Below, piece after piece: positions 54,349 through 63,900 of a stretch of 64,000 bases of DNA. The stretch is from UBA7803 sp041686955 (GTDB taxonomy: Bacteria; Pseudomonadota; Gammaproteobacteria; Pseudomonadales; Azotimanducaceae): NCBI GenBank assembly GCA_041686955.1, contig JAWLCV010000011.1:12188-76187 (forward strand), given 5' to 3'. A model generated the notes under the pieces. The model did no database searches. It was given only the letters and a program-made list of their open reading frames with translations, and was not told the DNA's origin. Position 1 is the stretch's first letter, and each line of letters starts with the position of its first letter. The position numbers and the translations under genes were made by a program.

Positions 54349-55478
54349 CAGTCCAGGCGCTTTCGGGTGGTAAGCACGGCGACGAGGAAGAACACGGCGC
54401 CGATGGCGAGCATCGGGCCGATCTGAGCGAAGAACAGCGGCCACACGTCCCCGGCCAGAAACAGGGTGGTCAGGCTCGTGACGAAATACCGGGCGGGCAC
54501 CACGTGGGTGAGCCACTGAATCGGCGTCGGCATGCTGTCGATCTCGAACAGAAAGCCCGAGAGCAGCAGGGCCGGAAGGAATCCGGAGAACAACGCGACC
54601 TGCGATGCCACGAACTGATTGCGGGTCAGCGCCGAGATCACGAGCCCCTGCCCCAGCGCGGGGAACAGGAACGCGCAGGAAAGCACCAAGAGCGCCAGCC
54701 ACGAGCCGCGCAGCGGCACCCCCATGACGTGGCGGGCGATGAGCGCGCAGGCGAAGGTGGCGCCGAGGGCGAGCACGAGGTACGGCACCAGCTTGCCCGC
54801 CAGGATCTCGACGATGCTCGCGGGGGTGGAGAACAGGGCCTCCATGGTCCCCCGCTCCCACTCCCGTGCCACCACCAGCGCGGTCAGCAGGGTGCCGATC
54901 ATGGTCATGACGATGGCGATGGATCCCGGCGTGATGGTGGCCCGGCTCTCGAGCTCCGGGTTGAACCACACCCGGGGCTCCAGGGCCACCGGCGGTTCCG
55001 CCCCCGGACCCTCCCCGCTCGCCGCGCGGCCCGCCAGCCAGGTCCGCAGCACGCCGGCGGCATAGAGGGCGATGAAGCTGGCGTTGTTGGGTGAGGCGCC
55101 GTCGGTGATCACCTGCACCGGGGCGTCTTCGCCGCTGGCCAGGCGCTCCGCAAACTGCGCCGGGATCACCACCATGCCGCGCAGCTCGCCGGCAATGATG
55201 CGCGGGGTGATTTCGCGGCGGTCGCGGGCGCGGCTCACCTCGAAGTAGCGGGACGCCGAGAAGGCGGCGGCAAGATCCACGGCCGGCGCGCTGCCCCGCT
55301 CCACCACCACGCCGATTGGCACGCCGCGCACGTCCAGCGAAACCGCGTAGCCGAACAGGAACAGCAGCACCACGGGGAGAACGAAGGCGATGAGGATGCT
55401 GGCCGGATCCCGCAGCACCTGATAGGTCTCCTTGCGCACCAGGGCGCGCAGGCGCCGGGCTCTGCCGGTGCCGCTCAT
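54348..55478 (-). CDS. ybhS: ABC-2 type permease (YbhS-like)
   Basis: 376 residues with the same plan as its partner: QVLRDPASILIAFVLPVVLL, a large periplasmic loop, and AREWERGTMEALFSTPASIV before the C-terminal helices, ending VPARYFVTSLTTLFLAGDVW. It overlaps both neighbours by four bases, so the subunits are made in step. It would form the heterodimeric transmembrane channel with the gene at 53224-54348. Confidence 0.87.
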   Translation of the reverse strand: MSGTGRARRLRALVRKETYQVLRDPASILIAFVLPVVLLFLFGYAVSLDVRGVPIGVVVERGSAPAVDLAAAFSASRYFEVSRARDRREITPRIIAGELRGMVVIPAQFAERLASGEDAPVQVITDGASPNNASFIALYAAGVLRTWLAGRAASGEGPGAEPPVALEPRVWFNPELESRATITPGSIAIVMTMIGTLLTALVVAREWERGTMEALFSTPASIVEILAGKLVPYLVLALGATFACALIARHVMGVPLRGSWLALLVLSCAFLFPALGQGLVISALTRNQFVASQVALFSGFLPALLLSGFLFEIDSMPTPIQWLTHVVPARYFVTSLTTLFLAGDVWPLFFAQIGPMLAIGAVFFLVAVLTTRKRLD

Positions 55479-57211
55479 GCCGGCGCGGCGGCGGCCGCCC
55501 CCTGCCGCTCCGCCTCCTCCACCAGCGCGACGAAGGCCTGCTCCATGGTCGGCTCCGGCACCTCGGCGCTGGCCGCCCGGGCACGCAGCTCGTCCGGGGA
55601 CGCCAGGGCGATGATCCGGCTGCGGTACATCAGCGCCACCCGGTCGCAGTATTCGGCCTCGTCCATGAAATGGGTGGTCACCATCACGGTCACCCCCTTT
55701 CCCACCAGTCCGTTGATGTGGGTCCAGAACTCGCGCCGGGTCACCGGATCGACGCCGGAGGTGGGCTCGTCCAGAAACAGTACCGGCGGGCTGTGGATGA
55801 GCGCGCAGGCCAGGGCTAGACGCTGCTTGAAGCCGAGCGGCAGCTCGTCCGGCGAGCGCGCCAGCCAGCGCCGCAGCTCGAAGGTGGTGATCATCTCCTC
55901 GATGCGGTCCCGGCGCCGGGCGCCGGCGAGACCGTAGATGCCGGCGAACAGCTCCAGGTTCTGCCGCACCGTGAGCAGCCCGTAGAGCGAGAACTTCTGC
56001 GCCATGTAGCCCACGTTCTGCTTCGCCGCGCCGGGTGCCGTGCGCAGGCTCCAGCCCGCCACCTCCGCGCTGCCCGACGTGGGCTTCAACAACCCGCAGA
56101 GCATCTTGAAGGTGGTGGACTTGCCCGCGCCGTTGGGGCCGAGCAGGCCGAAGATCTCGCCCTGAGCCACGTCGAAGCTCACGTCGTCGGTGGCGACGAA
56201 GGCGCCGAAGCGCTTGCTCAGGTGCCGGCAGCACACGGCGGGCGCGGAACTCCCGGCAATGGGCGCCATCTGCTCCGCCAGCGCGGAGCGCCCGCCGGGC
56301 CCGCCGCCCAGATGATCGATGAACGCGTCCTCGAAGCGCGGCGATGACGCGGCCAGCCGGCCGCCTACCTCCGCGGCCAGCTCGTCCAGCGCGTGCCGCG
56401 CATCGTCGTCCACGGTCACCAGCCGCACCGCGCTGCCCTGAATCACCCCGTCGCGCACCTCCGCCAGCTCGAGGGCTCGGGCCAGCACCTCCCGGCGCTG
56501 CCCGGCCACGCCAGTGAGCAGGAACGTCCGCCCCGCCACCCGGCGGGTCAGCTCCCCCGGCGCTCCCGCGAACTGCAGCTCGCCCGCATTCATCAGCAGC
56601 ACGTCGTCGCACTGCTCCGCCTCGTCCAGATAGGCCGTGGACCACACCACCGTGAGCCCCTCGGTCAAAAGCTCACGCACCATGCTCCACAGTTCCCGGC
56701 GCGACACGGGGTCCACGCCGACGCTGGGCTCGTCGAGCAACAGCACCCGCGGACTGCCCATGAGCGCGCAGGCCAGCCCCAGCTTCTGCTTCATGCCGCC
56801 GGAAAGGCGGCCCGCCAGCCGTGACTGAAACTCGCCGAGCCCGGTGAAGTGAAGGAGCCGGCGGTACGTCTCGGGACGCTGGGATGCAGGCACTCCCCGC
56901 AGGTCGGCGTAGAGATCCAGGTTCTGGCGCACCGACAGATCTTCGTACAGGCCGAAGCGCTGGGGCATGTAGCCCGCGACCCGGTGGACCGCCTCCGCCT
57001 CGCGGTCGGTGGATAGCCCCGCCACACTGATGCTGCCCTGGTCGGGGCTCAGCAGCGCCGTGACGAGGCGCAGCAGGGTGGTCTTGCCGGCGCCGTCCGG
57101 CCCAACGAGTCCGGTGAGGCGCCCCGGTTGGATCTCGGCGCTGATGCCGGCGACCGCAGTCACCTCGCCGAAGCGCTTGGTGACGCCCTCCAGCACCACG
57201 CCGCCGCTCAC
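55475..57211 (-). CDS. ybhF: Double-ATPase ABC protein (YbhF-like)
   Basis: 578 residues holding two nucleotide-binding domains in one chain. NBD1 has Walker A VGPDGAGKTTLLRL, signature LSGGMKQKLGLA and Walker B VLLLDEPSVGVD; NBD2 has LGPNGAGKSTTFKM, LPLGFKQRLALACAL (signature altered from LSGGQ to LPLGF) and VLFLDEPTSGVD. A linker of about 80 residues joins them. It energises the two permeases. Overlaps ybhG-like and ybhS-like genes by four bases each. Confidence 0.92.
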   Translation of the reverse strand: MSGGVVLEGVTKRFGEVTAVAGISAEIQPGRLTGLVGPDGAGKTTLLRLVTALLSPDQGSISVAGLSTDREAEAVHRVAGYMPQRFGLYEDLSVRQNLDLYADLRGVPASQRPETYRRLLHFTGLGEFQSRLAGRLSGGMKQKLGLACALMGSPRVLLLDEPSVGVDPVSRRELWSMVRELLTEGLTVVWSTAYLDEAEQCDDVLLMNAGELQFAGAPGELTRRVAGRTFLLTGVAGQRREVLARALELAEVRDGVIQGSAVRLVTVDDDARHALDELAAEVGGRLAASSPRFEDAFIDHLGGGPGGRSALAEQMAPIAGSSAPAVCCRHLSKRFGAFVATDDVSFDVAQGEIFGLLGPNGAGKSTTFKMLCGLLKPTSGSAEVAGWSLRTAPGAAKQNVGYMAQKFSLYGLLTVRQNLELFAGIYGLAGARRRDRIEEMITTFELRRWLARSPDELPLGFKQRLALACALIHSPPVLFLDEPTSGVDPVTRREFWTHINGLVGKGVTVMVTTHFMDEAEYCDRVALMYRSRIIALASPDELRARAASAEVPEPTMEQAFVALVEEAERQGAAAAAPA

Positions 57212-58206
57212 GGCTCGAGCTCCGCGGGATGCAGCACCACGGTCACCGGCATCCCCTGGCGCAGCCCCTCGTCGGGCTCATCGACGACCACCCGCAGGCG
57301 ATACACCAGATCCGTGCGCAAGCGCTCCGTGGCCACGTTCTTGGGCGTGAACTCCGCCTGCGGCGAGATGAAGCCCACGTGTCCGCGATAAGGCTCGTCG
57401 CGGCTGTCGGTCGCGACCAACGCGCGCATCCCCGGCCGCACCCGGCCGAGGTCGGGCTCGTCCACGTAGGCGCGAATCCACACCGGGCGGTCGAGCGACA
57501 GGCTGTACACCGGCTCCCCCGGCGCCAGTACCGCACCGCGCTCGCGGATGCGGGAAAGGATGGTGCCGGCCGAGGGGGCCGCAAGCTCGGTATCGCCGAG
57601 CCGGGTACGGGCCTGAGCCACCTCGGCCCGGGCCCGCGCGAGCTCCGCTTCGGCCGCGCGGATGTCCTCGCTGCGGAAGCCTTCCTCGGCCAGCGCCAGG
57701 GCTTCCCTCGCCGCCTCCAGACGCGCGGCGGTCTCCCGGGCCCGGGCCGCGGCGGCATCCAGCGTACGTTCCGTGGTGGCCCCGCGGGCCAACAGGGAGC
57801 GCTGGCGCTCGAGCTCCACGGCCGCGTCGCCGGCGGCCGCCTCCGCGGCGCGCACCTCGGCCCGGGCCTGCTGGATCTCCTGAGGCCGGGAGCCGGCTCT
57901 CTGCTTCGCGAGATTGGCAGCGGCCGCCTCGGCCTGAGCCTCCGCGGCTTGGAGCGCCTGCCCGTAGGGCTCGGCGTCCAGGCGCGCCAGCACGTCCCCC
58001 GGTTCCACCCGGTCGCCTTCCTCGCGGGCCATGGACTCCAGCCGTCCGCCAACCCGGAACCCCAGGCGCACGTCGCGGATGTCCACGTTGCCGTACAGGG
58101 TGAGGACGCCTTCGCCGTTGCCGCTCTGACGCGGCCACCAGACCAGGGCCGCGAGCGCCACACCGGCGGTCAGCAATAGCGCGATCACCAGCAACCGCTT
58201 ACCCAT
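57208..58206 (-). CDS. ybhG: Membrane-fusion protein (HlyD/YbhG-like)
   Basis: 332 residues. One N-terminal membrane anchor (LLVIALLLTAGVALAALVWW), barrel-sandwich halves GNVDIRDVRLGFRVGGRLES and APSAGTILSRIRERGAVLAP, and a coiled-coil hairpin between (about residues 85-200) full of Ala/Glu/Arg. It bridges the exporter to the outer membrane. Its start overlaps the TetR regulator by 8 bases and its end overlaps the ATPase by 4 bases. Confidence 0.9.
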   Translation of the reverse strand: MGKRLLVIALLLTAGVALAALVWWPRQSGNGEGVLTLYGNVDIRDVRLGFRVGGRLESMAREEGDRVEPGDVLARLDAEPYGQALQAAEAQAEAAAANLAKQRAGSRPQEIQQARAEVRAAEAAAGDAAVELERQRSLLARGATTERTLDAAAARARETAARLEAAREALALAEEGFRSEDIRAAEAELARARAEVAQARTRLGDTELAAPSAGTILSRIRERGAVLAPGEPVYSLSLDRPVWIRAYVDEPDLGRVRPGMRALVATDSRDEPYRGHVGFISPQAEFTPKNVATERLRTDLVYRLRVVVDEPDEGLRQGMPVTVVLHPAELEP

Positions 58207-58885
58207 CGTCCACCCCCAGCATGCAGCGCAGGTTGCGGCGCAGGGCCGTCTTGATTTTCTGCAGCTCCGGGTCCCCGAGCCGCGGCCATTCCATGTGCCG
58301 CAGCACCGCCGCCCGCGCCGCCCGGTACACCAGCACCTGGCCCAGCACCCCGAGCGCCGTCAGCCGGTGCTCCGCCGGCGAGCGCCTGCCCGTATCCATG
58401 GCGGCGATCAGCTCCGTGGCCAGCGCGAGCAGCCGGCTCATGGGTCCGCCGTAGAGAATCTCGAAGGCGGCGCTGGGTTGTTGCTGCTCGCGCAGGATGA
58501 TCCGTGCCCAGGGGGCGGAGCGTTCCGACGCCAGAATGCCGACCAGCGCCTCCACCAGCGACCACAGCAGGTCGAAGTAACGCGCCGGCGCGTCGGCCGG
58601 TGGTGCCTGGTCCAGCTCCGATTTCGCCCTCTGCACCCGGGCTGCCACGGGCCCCATGTGGGCGCCCATCTGATCGGCGATGTGCTGCACCGCAGCCTCG
58701 TAGAGGCCCTGCTTGCCGCCGAAGTAGTAGGAGATCATGGCGGGATTAGCCCCAGCCGCCACGGCGATGGCCCGGGTGCTGGCCGCCGCGAAGCCCTGCT
58801 CCCCGAATGCGGTGATAGCCGAGCGCAGCAGGGCCTCCCGGGCGTCCTCGCCGCGAGACGGAGGCTGGGATGGTCCTTCAGACAT
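58199..58885 (-). CDS. cecR: TetR-family regulator (CecR/YbiH-like)
   Basis: 228 residues. HTH region AREALLRSAITAFGEQGFAA, STRAIAVAAGANPAMISYYF and GGKQGLYEAA matches the TetR N-terminal fold, and the C-terminal part includes a YbiH-like segment WARIILREQQQPSAAFEILY. It is the first gene of the exporter operon and probably represses it through the palindrome 13 bp upstream. In E. coli CecR controls ybhG and rhlE and affects sensitivity to cefoperazone and chloramphenicol. Confidence 0.88.
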   Translation of the reverse strand: MSEGPSQPPSRGEDAREALLRSAITAFGEQGFAAASTRAIAVAAGANPAMISYYFGGKQGLYEAAVQHIADQMGAHMGPVAARVQRAKSELDQAPPADAPARYFDLLWSLVEALVGILASERSAPWARIILREQQQPSAAFEILYGGPMSRLLALATELIAAMDTGRRSPAEHRLTALGVLGQVLVYRAARAAVLRHMEWPRLGDPELQKIKTALRRNLRCMLGVDDG

Positions 58886-58897
58886 GGTCGACTCAGC

Positions 58898-58915
58898 TAA
58901 TCAATCGTTTAATTA
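58898..58915. promoter_or_regulatory. Operator-like inverted repeat before cecR
   Basis: TAATCAA-TCGT-TTAATTA (6 of 7 arm positions pair) in an AT-rich patch otherwise rare in this G+C-rich area, 13 bp before the cecR start. Size and position fit TetR autoregulation. Confidence 0.6.
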
Positions 58916-59025
58916 ACCTACGCCCATTCCACCCCCGACGCAAGGCCAATGGAGCCTGGCGTACGTCATGGCCGACCCCGGATATTTCTCGTAGCATCTC
59001 CATGGGTCGTCAACGGGAGGCGCTC

Positions 59026-59811
59026 ATGATTCCCCGGTCGGTCACCGTGCTCTGGCTCGCCGTCTGGCTCGCCGTCTGGCTCGCCCTCGGGCTTCATGCC
59101 CCTGCTGCCGCTGCCGAGGAGGCAGCGTTCCGCTTCCCCGCTGCGGCGGACGTCACCAGCGCCAGCGATCTGGTGGGCCGGACGGTGGAGACGCGCGACG
59201 GCGCCGAGCTCGGCAAGGTGCAGGACTACGCCGTGGATCTCGCCAGCGGCCGCATTGCCTACGTGGTGATCTCCGTGGGCAGCTTTCTCATCGACGACAG
59301 TCTCATCGCGGTGGATCCGCGCGCCCTGCGGCAGACCGCCGAGCGCGGCGGCCCTCTGGTGCTGGAAGCCCGGCCCGAGGAGCTGCGCGACGCCGAGCGG
59401 TTCGCCGCCGACGGTTGGCCGCTCGAGGCCGACGTGCTCGCGGACGCGGAGGAAATCGCCGCCTCGTCCGGCGGCGCGGGGGAACCGGCCGCCGGAGAAC
59501 CGGCCGCCGGCCAGCCGGCCCGGCGCGGCTCCGCGACCATCAGCGACGGCACCCGAACCGCCACGCTGTCCGCCGGCGAGCGCAGCATCCGCGTGGTGGA
59601 GCCCCCCACGCCCGCGGCCCCGCCGGCTGGCGCCGCCACACCTTTCGAGCGGCTCGACAGCGATGGCGACGGCAGCCTCGACCGCGCCGAGATCGCTCAT
59701 CAACTCAGCCGGGATGACAGCTTCTCGGCCATCGACGCCGACGGCGACGGCGCGGTGGACCGGGACGAGTTCGAGGCGTGGCGCGGCGGCGGGACCACCG
59801 GAGACGACTGA
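59026..59811 (+). CDS. Exported PRC-barrel protein with C-terminal EF-hand pair
   Basis: 261 residues. Signal peptide contains a small tandem duplication (WLAVWLAVWLALGL) and ends AAAEE. A PRC-barrel at about residues 40-130 has ASDLVGRTVETRDGAELGKV and AYVVISVGSFLIDDSLIAVD. A low-complexity Ala/Gly/Pro linker follows. Two EF-hand loops, DSDGDGSLDRAE and DADGDGAVDRDE, are canonical. GGGAGG lies before the ATG at 59026. It combines in one protein the PRC and EF-hand modules that occur separately at 46568-49693. Confidence 0.85.
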   Translation: MIPRSVTVLWLAVWLAVWLALGLHAPAAAAEEAAFRFPAAADVTSASDLVGRTVETRDGAELGKVQDYAVDLASGRIAYVVISVGSFLIDDSLIAVDPRALRQTAERGGPLVLEARPEELRDAERFAADGWPLEADVLADAEEIAASSGGAGEPAAGEPAAGQPARRGSATISDGTRTATLSAGERSIRVVEPPTPAAPPAGAATPFERLDSDGDGSLDRAEIAHQLSRDDSFSAIDADGDGAVDRDEFEAWRGGGTTGDD

Positions 59812-59880
59812 GTTCGGCTTCGCCTCGTTCTCGTAGAGTGAACTGCCTATAATGGGCGGTTTCCTCGCCTGCAGCCGCCC

Positions 59881-60975
59881 ATGAGAGCTTCGATCGCCGC
59901 CGCCGTACTCCTCCTCCTCGGAGCCGGAGCCTTGTTCTGGCTCGGCAGCCAGGACGAAGGCCCACCGGGAGAGCCGGGCTGGCGGCCGCCGCCGCCCACG
60001 GTGGAAGTGGCGCCGGTGGAGACGGGCCTGGTGGTCCGTAGCGTGGAAGCCGTGGGAACCCTGCGGGCCAACGAAGCCGTGACCCTCCGGCCGGAGATCG
60101 CCGGCCGGGTGAGCGCCATCGAGTTCGAGGAAGGCCAGCCCGTTACCGCCGGTCAGCTTCTGGTTTCCCTGGACGACTCCGTCCACGCGGCCGAGGTGCG
60201 GGAGAAGGAAGCGGACCGCGCCCTCGCGCAGATCGAATTCGCGCGCGCCGAGCAGCTCGTCTCAGCCCGGGCCGCGCCCGCGGAGGCGAAGGATCGCGCC
60301 CTGGCCGAGCTGCAGGCGGCCGAGGCTGCCGTGGACCTGGCGCGGGCACGGCTCGCCAAGACCGAACTGCGCGCGCCGTTCAGCGGCGTGATCGGTCTGC
60401 GCCGGGTGAGCGTGGGCGACTTCGTCAGCGCCGGACAGGAGCTCGCCAGCCTGGTGGAAATCGATCCGCTCAAGGTGGACTTCCGGGTGGGCGAGATCCA
60501 CCTGGCGGAGCTCTCCCTCGGGCAGGACATCGAGGTGCAGGTGGATGCCTTCCCCGGTGAGCACTTCGCGGGCCGGGTCTACGCCATCGAGCCACTGGTG
60601 GACGTTAACGGCCGCGCCATCCTCGTCCGCGCGCGCCTGCCCAACCAGGAAGCCCGCCTGCGCCCGGGGCTGTTCTCCCGGGTAGAGCTCATCGTCGACA
60701 CCGCGGCCGCCGCCCTGCTGGTGCCGGAAGACGCCATCGTTCCCCGGGGCGATCAGCATTTCGTCTACCGCCTGGTGGAAGGCCACGCGCTGCTGACGGA
60801 AGTGGTGCTGGGCAAGCGCCAGCCCGAGCGGGTGGAGATCGTCCAGGGGCTCGCCGCCGACGACGTGGTGGTGACCGCGGGGCAGCTCAAGCTGCGTGAC
60901 GGCGTGGCGGTGACGCCCGTGGAGAGCACCACCGTGGCCGGCGGCGCCGCCGGCGCGGGGGCGCACGGCCGATGA
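59881..60975 (+). CDS. RND efflux periplasmic adaptor (MexE/AcrA-like)
   Basis: 364 residues. N-terminal membrane anchor or signal (residues about 4-24), lipoyl halves SAIEFEEGQPVTAGQLLVSL and LRAPFSGVIGLRRVSVGDFV, a short alpha-hairpin of Ala/Glu repeats, a beta-barrel DPLKVDFRVGEIHLAELSLG, and a membrane-proximal domain with VPEDAIVPRGDQHFVYRLV. It connects the RND pump to an outer-membrane channel. The TGA overlaps the ATG of the permease gene (ATGA). Confidence 0.92.
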   Translation: MRASIAAAVLLLLGAGALFWLGSQDEGPPGEPGWRPPPPTVEVAPVETGLVVRSVEAVGTLRANEAVTLRPEIAGRVSAIEFEEGQPVTAGQLLVSLDDSVHAAEVREKEADRALAQIEFARAEQLVSARAAPAEAKDRALAELQAAEAAVDLARARLAKTELRAPFSGVIGLRRVSVGDFVSAGQELASLVEIDPLKVDFRVGEIHLAELSLGQDIEVQVDAFPGEHFAGRVYAIEPLVDVNGRAILVRARLPNQEARLRPGLFSRVELIVDTAAAALLVPEDAIVPRGDQHFVYRLVEGHALLTEVVLGKRQPERVEIVQGLAADDVVVTAGQLKLRDGVAVTPVESTTVAGGAAGAGAHGR

Positions 60976-63900
60976 TCCTCTCGGACCTCTCCGTCCGCCG
61001 TCCGGTGCTGGCCACGGTGGCGAACCTGGTCATCCTGCTCCTCGGTTTCATCGCCTGGGACCGCCTCACCGTGCGCGAGTATCCCAACATCGACGACCCG
61101 GTGGTGACCATCTCCACCTTCTACCCGGGTGCCAACGCCAACATCGTCGAGTCTCAGGTGACCACGCCCCTGGAGGACTCCATCGCCGGAATCGAGGGCG
61201 TCGACTACCTGAGCTCCATCAGCCGCGCCGAGGTCAGCCAGATCTCGGTGCGCTTCACCATCGACCGGGACCCGGACGCGGCCGCCAACGACGTGCGCGA
61301 CCGCATCGCCCGTGCGCGCAGGCTGCTGCCGCGCGAGGTGGAGGATCCCATCGTCGAGAAGGTGGAGTCCGACGCCCGCCCCATCATGTACATGGCCATC
61401 AGCTCCGACCGCCACGACGATCTGGAGCTCACCGACTACGCCGACCGCATCGTCCGCGACCGCCTCGAGGTGCTGCCCGGGGTCGCGCAGCTCCTGATCC
61501 TCGGCGAGCGGCGCTACGCCATGCGCATCTGGCTCGACCGGGCCCGGCTCGCCGCCTACAACCTCACTCCCGCCGACGTGGAGCGCGCGCTCCGGGAGCA
61601 GAACGTCGAGGTGCCTTCCGGGCGCATCGAGAGCGTCGACCGGGAATTCACGGTGCTTTCGGAGACCGACCTGCGCACGCCGGCCCAGTTCCGGGAGATC
61701 ATCCTGAAGGACGCCGACGGCTACCTGGTGCGCCTCGGCGACGTCGCCCGGGTGGAGATCGGCGCCGAGGAAGAGCGCAACATGTCCCGGGCCTCGGGGG
61801 ACCGCGCCATTGGCCTCGGCCTGGTGAAACAGGCCACCGCCAACCCGCTGGAGGTCTCCCGGGCCGTTCGCGCGGAGCTGGCGCGGCTCGACCAGGTGCT
61901 GCCGGAAGGCATGGGCGTGCAGATCGGCTTCGACTCCGCCATCTTCGTGGAAGAGTCCATCGAGCGGGTGTTCACCACCATCTTCGAGGCCATCGCCCTG
62001 GTGATCCTGGTGATCTTCCTGTTCCTGCGGAACTGGCGAGCCACCCTGGTGCCCCTGGTGACCATCCCCGTGGCCCTGGTGGGGGCGCTGGCGATCATGT
62101 GGGGGCTCGGCTTCTCCATCAACACCCTCACCCTGCTGGCGTTCGTGCTCGCCATCGGCCTGGTGGTGGACGACGCCATCGTCATGCTCGAGAACATCTA
62201 CCGCTACATCGAGGAGGGCATGCCGCCGGTGAAGGCGGCCCTGGTGGGCTCGAAGCAGATCGGCTTCGCCATCGTCGCCATGACCTTCACTCTGGCCGCG
62301 GTGTTCACGCCCATCGCCTTCACCGAAGGCAAGACCGGCAAGCTGTTCACGGAATTCGCCCTGACCCTGGCCGGCGCGGTCATCGTCTCGGGCTTCGTCG
62401 CCCTGACCCTGTCGTGCACCCTGGCCTCCAAGCTGCTGCGCCACGAGACGCGCCACGGCGCCATGTTCAACTTCGGCGAGCGGGCATTGCAGGGCACGGT
62501 ACGCCTGTACCGCCGCGCGCTGGCGGCGAGCCTCACCATGCGGCCGCTGGTGGTGGCGGTGATGCTGCTCATCGGCGGGCTGTCCGTGGTGCTCTATCGC
62601 AGCCTCGACGCCGAGCTCGCGCCCACGGAGGACCGGGGCACGGTGATGGGTTTCGCCTTCGCGCCGGAAGGCTCGACCCTGGGCTACCTGGACACCTACG
62701 CCCGCCGTATCGACGAGATCTACCAGGGCGTTCCCGAGATCGAACGCTACATGATGATCCTGGGGCGTCCGACGGTGACGGACATGATGTCCTACGCCAC
62801 CCTGACCCACTGGAACGAGCGCGACCGCTCCGCGCAGGAGGTCGCGCAAGCCATCCTGCCGCAGATGCTCGCCATCCCGGGCGTGCGCGCCTTCTCCATC
62901 GTTCCGCCGTCCCTCGGCAGCGGGGGCGGTGCCCAGGAACTGCAGTTCATCATCATGACCTCGGCGTCCTACGAGGAGCTGGACGGCTACGTGCAGAGAA
63001 TCATGGCGCGGCTGGCGGACGAGCCGGCGGTGACCAACCTGGACACCGACCTGGAGCTCAACAAGCCGGAGATCCGGGTGGACGTGAACCGCGACAAGGT
63101 GGCGGCCGTCGGGGTTTCCGTGGAAGAGATCGGCCGCACCCTCGAGACCATGCTGGGCGGCCGCGAGGTGACCCGCTTCAAGCGCAACGCCGAGCAGTAC
63201 GACGTGAAGCTGCAGGTGGCCGACGTCGACCGCAGCAACCCGGACGATCTGACCCGCATCTACGTGCGCGGCGCCGGCGGTGAGATGATCCAGCTTTCCA
63301 ACCTGGTGCACATCCAGGAAACGGTGGCTCCCCGGGAGCTCAACCACTTCAACAAGCTGCGCTCGGCCCGCATCAGCGCCAGCGTCGGTCCCGGCCACAC
63401 CCTGGGCCAGGCGCTCGACCGGCTCGAGGCGGTAACCTTCGAGGTCATGGGTCCCACCACCCAGGTGGACTACGAAGGGGTCTCGCGGGAATTCAAGGAA
63501 TCGTCTTCGAAGATCTACGTGGCGTTCCTGCTGGCGCTCGCATTCATCTACCTGGTGCTCGCGGCTCAGTTCGAGAGCTTCGTTTCGCCGCTGGTGATCA
63601 TGTTCAGCGTTCCGCTGGCGCTGGCGGGCGCGCTCCTGGCACTGAAGCTCACCGGCGCCACGCTGAACATCTACAGCCAGATCGGTCTCATCACCCTGGT
63701 GGGCCTGATCACCAAGCACGGCATTCTCATCGTGGAATTCGCCAATCAGCTCCGGGCCCAGGGCCGGGATCTCGTGGATGCGGTTCTGGAGGCCAGCGTG
63801 CTGAGGCTCCGGCCCATCCTGATGACCACCGGCGCCATGGTGCTGGGAGCCACGCCGCTGGCGCTGGCCAGCGGCGCCGGCGCCGAGGCGCGCCACGACA

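Noticed and set aside
53224..55584. A single 786-codon frame spanning the two ABC permease genes
   Set aside because: Only the part from 54348 downward is the permease; the upstream part is out of frame with the clear YbhS-like gene.
60765..63896. A 1,043-codon open frame on the minus strand, antisense to the RND permease
   Set aside because: The product is His/Gln/Val-rich with no domain, and its position mirrors a clear RND permease; long antisense frames are expected in G+C-rich codon usage.
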